From Sphingobacterium haloxyli (lineage in GTDB: Bacteria; Bacteroidota; Bacteroidia; Sphingobacteriales; Sphingobacteriaceae): a DNA stretch of 64,000 bases. Location of the stretch: assembly GCF_002980525.1 (NCBI RefSeq), contig NZ_PVBQ01000019.1:1-64000 (forward strand). Direction: 5' to 3'. Of the stretch, positions 41,454 through 49,964 are shown piece by piece. Every line of letters begins with the position of its first letter. Position 1 is the stretch's first letter. Below the pieces are notes generated by a model, which was not told the DNA's origin, searched no databases, and was given only the letters and a program-made list of their open reading frames with translations. The position numbers were made by a program, and so were the translations under genes.

Positions 41454-42248
41454 ATGAAAAACGATAACTTAAAAAAATATGCACTCATTACAGGAGGCAC
41501 AGCTGGTATTGGCCTGGAACTCGCGAAGTGCTTTGCAAAAGACGCTTACAACCTGGTATTGGTAGCACGGGACGAAGCTCGGCTTGAGCGGGTGAAGCAT
41601 GAGCTAGCGGCGGCGTTTGAAATTGAAGTATATACCATAGCGCAAGATTTGGCTGCGCCCGATGCAGCGAACGAGGTCTATCGCAAAGTCAGCGACCAGC
41701 ATATTTTTATCGATGTATTGGTTAATGACGCCGGACAGGGCGAGTATGGGCTTTTTGCAAAAACGAACCTGGACCGCTTACTGGAGATTATTCAGCTCAA
41801 TATCGTGGCAACGACCAGTTTAACCCATCTATTTCTGAAAGACATGTTGGCGCATGAACGTGGTAAGATTCTCCAACTTGGATCCATTGCCTCCGAAGTT
41901 CCGGGGCCTTGGCAGGCAGTTTACCATGCGACGAAAGCGTTTGTTCTTTCCTTTTCTGAAGCTGTTCGACAAGAGATTGCGGATAGCAATATTACCATCA
42001 CTGTGCTTGAGCCGGGCGCCACAGACACGGATTTCTTCAACAAAGCAGGCATGACGGAGTCTAAGGTTATGGACCAAAAGCTAAGCGATCCCGCGAAAGT
42101 GGCGGAAGATGGCTATAACGCACTGATGGTGGGCAAGGACAAGGTAATTTCTGGTGTGAAAAATAAATTAATGATTGCTGCGAGCAACCTGATGTCTGAT
42201 AGTTCGGCTACCAAACGGATGGGGAAGATGCAGGAACCAAAAAAATAA
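41454..42248 (+). CDS. Short-chain dehydrogenase/reductase (classical SDR)
   Basis: 264 residues from the ATG at 41454. The Rossmann start is YALITGGTAGIGLELAKCFAKDAYNLVLVARDEARL, followed by NDAGQGEYG (NNAG equivalent with Asp) and the catalytic Ser in LQLGSIASEVPGPWQAVYHATKAFVLSFSEAV, where Tyr and Lys (YHATK) are present. GATDTDFFNKAG is the usual substrate-entry segment. ARDEARL after beta-2 favours NADP. It resembles DltE-like/YqjQ-type SDRs of unknown substrate. It is 6 bases upstream of a second SDR and co-transcribed. Confidence 0.92.
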   Translation: MKNDNLKKYALITGGTAGIGLELAKCFAKDAYNLVLVARDEARLERVKHELAAAFEIEVYTIAQDLAAPDAANEVYRKVSDQHIFIDVLVNDAGQGEYGLFAKTNLDRLLEIIQLNIVATTSLTHLFLKDMLAHERGKILQLGSIASEVPGPWQAVYHATKAFVLSFSEAVRQEIADSNITITVLEPGATDTDFFNKAGMTESKVMDQKLSDPAKVAEDGYNALMVGKDKVISGVKNKLMIAASNLMSDSSATKRMGKMQEPKK

Positions 42249-42254
42249 GATATT

Positions 42255-43274
42255 ATGATAGTAGGCATGCTCACCCGAACGATTAAACTGGCTACCTTGG
42301 CTGGAGCAGCTTGGTATGTTGCGAAGAAAGTGCGCCGGCGGATGCATTCGGCCGATCTGGCTGGCCAAGTGGTTTTGATTACCGGAGGTTCTCGTGGACT
42401 CGGCCTGGCGCTGGCAAGAGAGTTGGCAGCTAGAGGAGCCCGTATAGCGATATGTGCACGGAAAGCGGAGCATCTAGAAAACACACAGCAGGAGTTCGCT
42501 GTGTATGATTATCCGATGTTCACCTGTCAGGCAGACGTTACCGTGCCGGATCAAGTAAATGAAATGATGGAAAAGGTTGTACAGCATTATGGGCGCTTGG
42601 ATATGGTAATCAATAATGCCGGCACGATGCTCTTAGGACCGGACCAGGTGATGAGCATAACCGATTACAAAAATGTGATGGAAGCGAACTGTTGGTCTGC
42701 CCTGTATACGACAAAAGCCGCTACACCTTATTTCAAAGCGCAGGGCGCAGGTTACATCGTCAATATCTGTTCGATCGGCGGAAAGATTTCGGTGCCGCAT
42801 ATGTTACCCTATAGCGTGAGTAAATTTGCCATGGTCGGTCTTTCGCAAGGCCTGGCAAGTGAGTTGGATCGGGACAATATTGTTGTGACCACAGTAATCC
42901 CCAATTTAATGCGAACAGGTAGCCCTCGCAACATCGATATAAAAGGCAATCATCGAGCCGAATACGCATGGTTTAAACTGGCAAACGCGTTTCCTTTATT
43001 GTCGCAAGGAGCGGAGACGGCTGCCAAGCGTATTGTGGATGGGATAGCCCGTCGAGATAGAGAGATCACGCTTTCCCTTACGGCGAAACTGGCGATAGCT
43101 TTGCAGGCACTTGCGCCCGAGTTAATCAGCGCAGGTACGCGATTGGCAGGCAGGGTGATGCCTGCGAGCAACGACACGACGGTGAAAAAAGGATACGAGA
43201 GCGAGTCTGTCGTTACGCGAGGTGTAACGGGGGGTAAAAAGAATGCCGATACCCTCAAGTTCAACCAACAATGA
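42255..43274 (+). CDS. Membrane-anchored SDR-family oxidoreductase
   Basis: 339 residues. A short hydrophobic N-terminus (TIKLATLAGAAWYVAKKVRRR) may be a membrane anchor. The SDR core has VVLITGGSRGLGLALARELAARGARIAICARKAEH, INNAGTM, ICSIGGKISVPHMLPYSVSKFAMVGLSQGLASE (Ser-Tyr-Lys present). The C-terminal 80 residues (GAETAAKRIVDGIARRDREITLSLTAKLAIALQALAPELI) extend beyond the usual 250-residue SDR length. The pairing with a second SDR suggests two steps on a related substrate, not identifiable here. Confidence 0.9.
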   Translation: MIVGMLTRTIKLATLAGAAWYVAKKVRRRMHSADLAGQVVLITGGSRGLGLALARELAARGARIAICARKAEHLENTQQEFAVYDYPMFTCQADVTVPDQVNEMMEKVVQHYGRLDMVINNAGTMLLGPDQVMSITDYKNVMEANCWSALYTTKAATPYFKAQGAGYIVNICSIGGKISVPHMLPYSVSKFAMVGLSQGLASELDRDNIVVTTVIPNLMRTGSPRNIDIKGNHRAEYAWFKLANAFPLLSQGAETAAKRIVDGIARRDREITLSLTAKLAIALQALAPELISAGTRLAGRVMPASNDTTVKKGYESESVVTRGVTGGKKNADTLKFNQQ

Positions 43275-43308
43275 GTTTCAAAATGTTGGCAAACTGCTTA
43301 CGGCTGGT

Positions 43309-44343
43309 TTAAACTTCCGTCGACTTTCGGTTGATTGTCGTCGCCTGAAGCATAAAATTCTCATAGACGATATCCCGTCTGTCTTGTTGTTTGTCAATAA
43401 GCTTTATTAACAATTCCAGCGCTAGTCGAGCCATCTCTTGTGTAGGTTGTCGGATGGTGGACAAGGCCGGATTTAAGTAGTTTGCAAGATTGGTATTGGT
43501 AAAACCGATCACGGCGACATCTTGCGGAACAGACAGATCAAGTGTGGCCAATATGCCTAACACCTTAACGGATAAAGTGTCCGTGCCGCCAACAATGGCA
43601 TTTGGCATGTTGTCCGTTGTTTGAAGCTTTCTGAAGACTTCTTTTAGTTCGCTATCGATGTTTTGTGTTGGATCTTGATAATCTGCGTGAATGACATATT
43701 CTTCCCGAAATGGGATGGAATAGTTATGAAGTGCGTTCTTGTAGCCTCGGATGCGGTCTTTCGTGTTACCAATATCTTTGCCACAGAGAAAAGCAATCTT
43801 CGTCCGTCCTTTCTTAATGAGCTGCTCTGTCGCACTATAGGTTTCTAGACTGTTGTGTATACCGATCTTATAAGTGTCTAAGCCGTGTTGGATGCGATCA
43901 AAGAGGATCACAGGGCAAGTATGGTGATGGATATGTTTTAGTAATTCGGTGTTAGACTTTTCGTGGGCGGGTGAAATGATGATGCCGGCTACGTGCTGAC
44001 GAACGAGAAAATCTAGCGCTTCTTTTTCTATTTTCTCATTGTTTTGTGTTTGAAAAGGAATGAGCGTATAGTGGTGCGGCAAAACGGCGTTGTATAGTTC
44101 GTCAATAAATTCCAAAAAGAAGGGGCTGGAAAGAAACGGAATCACCACGCCGATGAGATTGGTCTTCCCCGTTTTGAGGTGCTTTGCAAAGGGGTTGGGC
44201 CTATAGTTGTGTCTAGCAGCATATGCCAAAACCCGCTCTTTAGTCTCCTGTTTTATTTCGTAGCTGTCATTTAAAGCGCGAGAAACGGTAGCTGGAGATA
44301 GATGGAGTGCTGCTGCAATAGATTTGATATTGACTTTACCCAT
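43309..44343 (-). CDS. LacI-family transcriptional regulator
   Basis: 344 residues. The N-terminal LacI HTH is intact: VNIKSIAAALHLSPATVSRALNDSYEIKQETKERVLAYAARHNYRPN. A periplasmic-binding-protein-like domain then has LIGVVIPFLSSPFFLEFIDELYNAV, IVGGTDTLSVKVLGILATLDLSVPQDVAVIGFTNTNLANYLNPALSTIRQP and a C-terminal tail. It senses a sugar or related small molecule in the cytoplasm. Its target is not adjacent in an obvious operon: the SDR pair lies convergently on one side and a small lipoprotein gene divergently on the other. Confidence 0.94.
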   Translation of the reverse strand: MGKVNIKSIAAALHLSPATVSRALNDSYEIKQETKERVLAYAARHNYRPNPFAKHLKTGKTNLIGVVIPFLSSPFFLEFIDELYNAVLPHHYTLIPFQTQNNEKIEKEALDFLVRQHVAGIIISPAHEKSNTELLKHIHHHTCPVILFDRIQHGLDTYKIGIHNSLETYSATEQLIKKGRTKIAFLCGKDIGNTKDRIRGYKNALHNYSIPFREEYVIHADYQDPTQNIDSELKEVFRKLQTTDNMPNAIVGGTDTLSVKVLGILATLDLSVPQDVAVIGFTNTNLANYLNPALSTIRQPTQEMARLALELLIKLIDKQQDRRDIVYENFMLQATTINRKSTEV

Positions 44344-44459
44344 GAGTTATAATTTATTGCTTTTGGCTAAATTATCGATTTATTTCCATATAATCTCATC
44401 TTCGCATTTATAGGTTTTGGCTTGGAATTTGTGTGTAGTGCGGAAATATTTAATCAGGT

Positions 44460-44693
44460 ATGAAAAAAATTCTGGGATTTACATTGATATTGACATTCTT
44501 GCTGGCGCTTTCGTCGTGTTATTCACATAGACATCCTCACCGGAATTTGCCTCCCGGAAAGGCAAAAAAAATCTATGGAGACAAGTCGGCTAAGCGTCAT
44601 GCTCCCGGGCAAAAAAAGAAGCGATACAAAAATAATAAAAGGGGAAAAGGACATTACAAGCACGATGTTTACCTCCACTTTGGCGATAGATAA
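44460..44693 (+). CDS. Small basic lipoprotein
   Basis: 77 residues: signal peptide with lipobox (LLALSSC, Cys20), then a His/Lys/Pro-rich tail with LPPGKAKKIYGDKSAKRHAPGQKKK. The PPGxAKK motif defines a small Bacteroidota lipoprotein family that automated pipelines sometimes call quinol oxidase subunit 4; nothing here supports an oxidase role. High charge suggests electrostatic association with envelope polymers. It is divergent from the LacI regulator. Confidence 0.75.
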   Translation: MKKILGFTLILTFLLALSSCYSHRHPHRNLPPGKAKKIYGDKSAKRHAPGQKKKRYKNNKRGKGHYKHDVYLHFGDR

Positions 44694-44737
44694 TTTTATT
44701 TTGTAGATTAGCGTCTTTAAAAACCTTAACTAAAGCT

Positions 44738-45739
44738 ATGCTAAAAAAATATCTAGGATATAGCACGTTGATGTGCTTGTTAACTGCAGGTATGGTTTCG
44801 TGTAATGACGACACACCCGGACAGAAACAGGAGGAAGAAATACATAACGCTGCTACGCAGGTGGTGCCTGAAGAGGCGGAAGGACTGATTGGACGCTGGA
44901 ACATTACCGTAGATAAAGATGGTAAAGAAGCTCCTTCTTGGCTGGAAGTTAAACTTTCGGGGCTTAATGTATTGGTGGGCTCCTTCGTAGCCGATGCAGG
45001 AAGTGCGCGACCTGTTTCGCATATTCAAATCAAGGACGGTAAATTTTCGTTTCAGATCCCGCCCCAATGGGAAGGAGGAGACGGTTTCTTTACGATTGAA
45101 GGGGAACTGGCCGGTGAGGGAATCAGCGGTACTATCACAACGAATAAGGGTAACACCTTTAGCTTTACAGGAGTAAAGGCGCCTTATCTCGTACGTACGG
45201 GAGAGGCACAATGGGGAGAACCTATTGAACTGTTCAATGGAAAAGACATTACGGGGTGGGAAACATCTGGCGAGAATAGCCAATGGATTGTTGAAAATGG
45301 CATCCTGATCAACAAGGAAAGTGGTGCAAACCTGATCAGCGAACAGAAATTTGAAGACTTTAAGCTGATTGCGGAATTCCGTTATACGGAAGGGGCGAAT
45401 TCGGGAATATACCTCAGAGGGCGCTATGAAGTGCAGATTGAAGATTCACCGAAAGACAGACACCCGGGGTCGTTGTATTTTGGAGGTGTATACGGATTCC
45501 TGTCACCCAGCGAAATGGCGACTTTAGGACCAAACGAGTGGAATAAGTACGAAATAACGCTGCGCGGTCGGATGGTGACGATTGTTTCCAACGGGAAAAC
45601 AATCATCAGCAACCAAGAAATTCCTGGCATTACAGGAGGAGCACTGGACAGCAAGGAAGGCGAACCGGGGCCGATTTATCTGCAGGGAGATCACACAGCA
45701 GTAGAATTCAGAAAAATCACGGTAATTCCGGGGAGATAG
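44738..45739 (+). CDS. DUF1080 (3-keto-disaccharide hydrolase-like) lipoprotein
   Basis: 333 residues with lipobox (LLTAGMVSC, Cys22). A beta-rich domain of about 120 residues (LIGRWNITVDKDGKEAPSWLEVKL) is followed by the DUF1080 lectin-like sandwich: EPIELFNGKDITGWETSGENSQWIVENGILINKESGANLISEQKFEDFKLIAEFRYTEGANSGIYLRGRYEVQIEDS...AVEFRKITVIPG. DUF1080 members hydrolyse 3-keto-glycosides or bind carbohydrate. The SDR and LacI genes nearby would fit 3-keto sugar metabolism but are not in one operon. It is convergent with hutG, 9 bases apart. Confidence 0.9.
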   Translation: MLKKYLGYSTLMCLLTAGMVSCNDDTPGQKQEEEIHNAATQVVPEEAEGLIGRWNITVDKDGKEAPSWLEVKLSGLNVLVGSFVADAGSARPVSHIQIKDGKFSFQIPPQWEGGDGFFTIEGELAGEGISGTITTNKGNTFSFTGVKAPYLVRTGEAQWGEPIELFNGKDITGWETSGENSQWIVENGILINKESGANLISEQKFEDFKLIAEFRYTEGANSGIYLRGRYEVQIEDSPKDRHPGSLYFGGVYGFLSPSEMATLGPNEWNKYEITLRGRMVTIVSNGKTIISNQEIPGITGGALDSKEGEPGPIYLQGDHTAVEFRKITVIPGR

Positions 45740-45747
45740 GGTAGAAA

Positions 45748-46707
45748 CTAACGTTTAACAATCCTAAAAATCAGATCTGCCGTCAATTTTGCGGTGCGGT
45801 TATCGATATCGTAATCTGGATTTAGTTCCGCGAAATCAATGCTGACAAGTTTTGGTGAATTGATGATACGTTCAAAAACGGCCATAAAGAAAGGGTTAGG
45901 TATTATCCCGTTATAGGCTGGTGCACTGACACCCGGTGCGTAGGGGGATGCAAATACATCCATATCCACGGTAACATAGAGCTGATCTATTTCCCGTATA
46001 AACGAAGATAGTCGATCCTGTATTATTACTTGGTTGGAAACATCAAAATCCTGTGCTTCAATCCAGTTTACGCCGTAGGTCTGTGCAGTGTTGAAGAGCG
46101 CTTGTGTATTGCTTATTTGCTGTATACCAATAGGTAGGTAGTGGAAGCGCTCTTCTTGCTGTGCGATTTGATAAAACCCAGTGCCGGAAGTAGCCTTATG
46201 GTCTCTTGGTTCTCGGATGTCAAAATGCGCATCGAAGTTGATGATGCCGATCTTTTTGTCGCTGGCCTTCCGAAGTCCGAGATAATGGCCAAAAGTAACT
46301 TCATGTCCGCCTCCGAGTACGATAGGAAAACCGCCTTTCTTTAAAATGCGAGCCACTGCTTCGCCAAGTGCTTCCTGAGATGCTTCTAGCTTGTTATCAT
46401 GGCAGTGAATGTCGCCCACGTCAATAATATCGGCCTGTTGTTCTTGTCGGAGGGGCAGGTTCGATAAGCTTTTTCGCAACGTTTGGGGGGCTTTTGCGGC
46501 GCCAGCTCGTCCTAAATTCCGTTTCACGCCTTCATCGCACGCATAACCAAGTAGCACATAACGGCCACTTAAATTTTCGGTTTCATCCAAATGTATAGAT
46601 TTTACAACTTGGTGCCAACGGAGATGATCTCGGCCAGAACCATCTACTCTCCCGGTCCAATTAGCTGATGATGGTGGCGTGTAATAGTTTTGATAGGCGG
46701 TCGACAT
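45748..46707 (-). CDS. hutG: Formimidoylglutamase
   Basis: 319 residues of the ureohydrolase (arginase/agmatinase) family. The binuclear Mn site motifs are GGGHE (VLGGGHEVTFGHY), INFDAHFDIR and VTVDMDVFASPYAPGVSAP, plus the C-terminal ELNPDYD. It hydrolyses N-formimidoyl-L-glutamate to glutamate and formamide, the last step of the hut pathway. It is the last gene of the hutH-I-U-G operon, starting 1 base after the hutU stop, so its role is supported by context as well as motifs. Confidence 0.95.
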   Translation of the reverse strand: MSTAYQNYYTPPSSANWTGRVDGSGRDHLRWHQVVKSIHLDETENLSGRYVLLGYACDEGVKRNLGRAGAAKAPQTLRKSLSNLPLRQEQQADIIDVGDIHCHDNKLEASQEALGEAVARILKKGGFPIVLGGGHEVTFGHYLGLRKASDKKIGIINFDAHFDIREPRDHKATSGTGFYQIAQQEERFHYLPIGIQQISNTQALFNTAQTYGVNWIEAQDFDVSNQVIIQDRLSSFIREIDQLYVTVDMDVFASPYAPGVSAPAYNGIIPNPFFMAVFERIINSPKLVSIDFAELNPDYDIDNRTAKLTADLIFRIVKR

Positions 46708-46708
46708 A

Positions 46709-48712
46709 TCAGTTGAATAGATTATTTAATATACGGTCATCCACTTCGTTTGCTAGGGTAACCTTCAGGGAACTTGTCCGGTTCAATTCTAATTCTATGG
46801 CTTGGCGAGCTTCTTTGTTGCGTGCCCATGCACGACGTGCTATACCATTGTTAACATCGTAAAATAACATACTTTCTAGTTTTCGGTCTGCGTACGCTGA
46901 CCCGTCCAAAACCATGCCGAAGCCTCCATTCATGACCTCGCCCCACCCGACACCACCACCATTGTGGATAGAAACCCATGTAGCACCACGGAAACTATCG
47001 CCTATAACATTGTGGATAGCCATATCTGCCGTGAATTTACTACCATCATAGATGTTACTCGTCTCACGATATGGAGAGTCGGTTCCACTGACATCATGAT
47101 GATCGCGTCCTAAGACAACAGGAGCGGTAATTTGTCCATCCCGAATGGCTTTATTGAATGCTTTGGCGATCCGTACGCGGCCGAGGGCATCGGCATAGAG
47201 TATGCGGGCTTGTGAACCGACCACAAGCTGATTGGCTTCCGCTTGCCGTATCCATTGGATATTATCTTGCAATTGTTGTTCGATCTCCGGATAAGCGGAT
47301 CCTAATAACTCTTCCAGTACCGTTAAAGCCATGTTGTCGGTTTTGCGGAGGTCATCGGCTAAACCAGAGGTACATACCCATCGGAAGGGCCCGAAGCCAT
47401 AATCGAAGCACATCGGCCCTAATATATCTTGTACATAAGACGGATAGCGAAAATTAATGCCGTCTGCTGCCATCACGTCTGCACCTGCTCGACTACTCTC
47501 CAAAAGAAAGGCATTGCCATAATCGAAGAAATAGGTTCCACGGGATACGTGTTTGTTGATTGCCTCTACTTGTCGTATCAATGAACGTTGCACTGCTTCT
47601 TTAAAAACTTCGGGTTGCTGGACCAGGAGTGTATTAGATTCTTCAAATGAAAATCCTACCGGATAATAACCGCCTGCCCAAGGGTTGTGCAGCGATGTTT
47701 GGTCTGAACCAACAGACACTTGTATGTTGGCATCCCAAAAAGCTTCCCATACATCAACCACATTCCCAATGTAGGCAATTGAAATGACCTGTTGCTGTTC
47801 GACCGCTTGTCTTACGCGGCTAATGAGTTGTGCCATATCTTCGATCAGCAGGTCTACCCATCCTTGTGTATGGCGTTTACGCGCCGCAGCCGGGTTCACT
47901 TCTGCACATACGGTAATACATGCAGCGATATTTCCGGCTTTGGGTTGTGCGCCACTCATGCCGCCGAGCCCAGATGTAAGGAATATTTTGCCACGTGGAC
48001 TTTCATTTGCAGGTAGCTGCTTTCGAAAGGCGTTCATGACAGTGATCGTGGTTCCGTGGACGATACCCTGTGGGCCAATATACATAAACGACCCCGCGGT
48101 CATCTGCCCGTATTGTGTCACACCAAGGGCATTGTACCGTTCCCAATCGTCCGGTTTAGCGTAATTGGGAATCATCATGCCATTGGTCACGACGACCCGC
48201 GGCGCTTCTTTAGAAGACGGAAATAACCCCATTGGATGTCCGCTGTAGACGTGAAGCGTCTGTTCGTCTGTCATTTCAGATAAATACTGCATCGTCAGTA
48301 AATACTGCGCCCAATTTTGGAAAACGGCTCCATTTCCGCCGTAGGTAATCAACTCGTGCGGATGTTGCGCCACGGCGGGATCAAGGTTGTTTTGTATCAT
48401 GAGCATAATAGCCGCGGCTTGTTTGCTTTTGGCAGGATACTCCGAAAGAGGACGTGCATGCATGGCATACGGGGGGCGGAATCTGTGCATATAAATACGG
48501 CCGTAGTCTTTAAGCTCTTCTAAAAATTCGGACGCTAATTCATTGTGCCACGCAGCCGGAAAATAGCGCAGCGCATTGCGAACGGCGAGTTTCTTTTCAT
48601 CTGGACGCAAGATGTCTTTACGCTTTGGCGCGTGGCTTATCGTGTCATCATATACGGCCTTGGGAGGGAGCACTGCGGGTATACCCTGGATCACTTGTTC
48701 TTGAAATGTCAT
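46709..48712 (-). CDS. hutU: Urocanate hydratase
   Basis: Reading from the ATG at 48712 (ATGA overlap with the hutI stop) gives 667 residues; 14 upstream codons are not used. Urocanase motifs for NAD binding and catalysis are visible: LITYGGNGAVFQNWAQYLLTMQYLS, YSGHPMGLFPS, TAGSFMYIGPQGIVHGTT, SGLGGMSGAQPKAG, FRYPSYVQDILGPMCFDYGFGPFRWVCTSG and the HNGGGVGWGEVMNGGFGMVLDGS loop. It converts urocanate to imidazolonepropionate. Its length (longer than the 550-residue proteobacterial type) fits the Bacteroidota subgroup. Confidence 0.96.
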   Translation of the reverse strand: MTFQEQVIQGIPAVLPPKAVYDDTISHAPKRKDILRPDEKKLAVRNALRYFPAAWHNELASEFLEELKDYGRIYMHRFRPPYAMHARPLSEYPAKSKQAAAIMLMIQNNLDPAVAQHPHELITYGGNGAVFQNWAQYLLTMQYLSEMTDEQTLHVYSGHPMGLFPSSKEAPRVVVTNGMMIPNYAKPDDWERYNALGVTQYGQMTAGSFMYIGPQGIVHGTTITVMNAFRKQLPANESPRGKIFLTSGLGGMSGAQPKAGNIAACITVCAEVNPAAARKRHTQGWVDLLIEDMAQLISRVRQAVEQQQVISIAYIGNVVDVWEAFWDANIQVSVGSDQTSLHNPWAGGYYPVGFSFEESNTLLVQQPEVFKEAVQRSLIRQVEAINKHVSRGTYFFDYGNAFLLESSRAGADVMAADGINFRYPSYVQDILGPMCFDYGFGPFRWVCTSGLADDLRKTDNMALTVLEELLGSAYPEIEQQLQDNIQWIRQAEANQLVVGSQARILYADALGRVRIAKAFNKAIRDGQITAPVVLGRDHHDVSGTDSPYRETSNIYDGSKFTADMAIHNVIGDSFRGATWVSIHNGGGVGWGEVMNGGFGMVLDGSAYADRKLESMLFYDVNNGIARRAWARNKEARQAIELELNRTSSLKVTLANEVDDRILNNLFN

Positions 48713-49962
48713 GGTTGCTCTCCTTTCGTATAAATGAGTTTGCCGCTTTTCCAAACTTGTTGTGGCAAGAGGGTCCCTTGCATATAGGTGATGTTCTGGT
48801 AGTTGGCGGTTGCGTAGATATTGAAATCCGCGAGCTGTCCGCGCTGTAACTGTCCTCTATCAGCCAAGTTCAATGCTTTCGCTGCACGAGAAGTTAGCGC
48901 CGCAAATACTTCTGCATTGCTGAGCTTTTCGGCCGCCGCTAAGATAGATGCCTGTATCATGAGCTGCCCCATAGGCGCTGAGCCGGGATTCCAATCGGTT
49001 GCTATGGCTAGGATGGCCCCATGATCTAACAAGCGGCGTGCAGGGGTATACCCGCAGCCTAGTCCTAAAGATGCACCTGGCAGGGCTACGGCAACGGTAT
49101 CTGATTTAGCGAGTATCTGAATCTCTTTTTCGGTGGATGCTTCCAGATGGTCGGCGCTGACCGCTCCAAATTCAACAGCAATTACGGAACCCGATGTCGT
49201 AAACTGATCGGCATGCACGGTAATATCAAATCCTTGTTCTTTGGCATTACGGAAATAGGGTCTTATTTCGGTTGCGCTAAACGCGCTTCTTTCCAAGAAC
49301 GCATCGATTCTGTTGGTGAGGTTCTCTCGTCGTATGACTGGAAATAGTTCGGCCGCCATCTTTTGTAAATAGGCAGATGCATCTCCGGCGAAATCCCGAG
49401 GTTTCATATGGGCGGCAAGGCAGGTAGGCACTAGATCGACCGGAACCTGTTTTTGAGCTTGTTGTATGGCACGTAGCGTTTTCAGCTCTTGCTCGACCGA
49501 AAGACCATAGCCACTCTTGACTTCGATGGTTGTAATCCCTTGCTTGATCAAGGCATCGACCCGTTCTATAATACGTGCAGTAAGCGCTTCCATAGAAGCG
49601 TTGCGCGTATGCTGTACCGTACTCCAAATACCGCCGCCTGCTTCAGCTATTTCCAAATAAGTCGCTCCTGCATTGCGTAGCGCATAATCATTTGCGCGAT
49701 TTCCGCCGAAGGCGATATGGGTATGGCAATCGATATAACTCGGCATACATACCGCCGGTGTATCGATTTCGACGAGCGTTACCGTAGGACCGTGTTTTTC
49801 TTGCAATGCAACATACGGCCCGACCTCGACGATGCGGTCGTATTCTATTACAATACCGCCGTATTCGATAATTTCCAATACGTTGTCGGCCAATGGGCCA
49901 TGTAACGGTAGGTTTGTCAAAGGCAATAATTGAGTGAAAGGACCTAACAGTTTTTTCGCCAT
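48709..49962 (-). CDS. hutI: Imidazolonepropionase
   Basis: 417 residues of the amidohydrolase superfamily. Metal-binding motifs are YIDCHTHIAFGGNRANDY (HxH), VDLVPTCLAAHMKP and DITVHADQFTTSGSVIAVEFGAVSADHLE, then the final IATDWNPGSAP Asp. It opens the imidazolone ring to give N-formimidoyl-glutamate. It starts 2 bases after the hutH stop and overlaps hutU by four bases, so the three are translationally coupled. Confidence 0.96.
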   Translation of the reverse strand: MAKKLLGPFTQLLPLTNLPLHGPLADNVLEIIEYGGIVIEYDRIVEVGPYVALQEKHGPTVTLVEIDTPAVCMPSYIDCHTHIAFGGNRANDYALRNAGATYLEIAEAGGGIWSTVQHTRNASMEALTARIIERVDALIKQGITTIEVKSGYGLSVEQELKTLRAIQQAQKQVPVDLVPTCLAAHMKPRDFAGDASAYLQKMAAELFPVIRRENLTNRIDAFLERSAFSATEIRPYFRNAKEQGFDITVHADQFTTSGSVIAVEFGAVSADHLEASTEKEIQILAKSDTVAVALPGASLGLGCGYTPARRLLDHGAILAIATDWNPGSAPMGQLMIQASILAAAEKLSNAEVFAALTSRAAKALNLADRGQLQRGQLADFNIYATANYQNITYMQGTLLPQQVWKSGKLIYTKGEQP

Positions 49963-49964
49963 AA

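Noticed and set aside
44460-44693. Quinol oxidase subunit
   Set aside because: The common automatic name is not supported: it is a 77-residue lipoprotein with no membrane helices beyond the signal peptide.
41454-45739. One operon for 3-keto sugar metabolism (SDRs, LacI, DUF1080)
   Set aside because: The genes face different directions and are not coupled; the pathway link is attractive but unproven.
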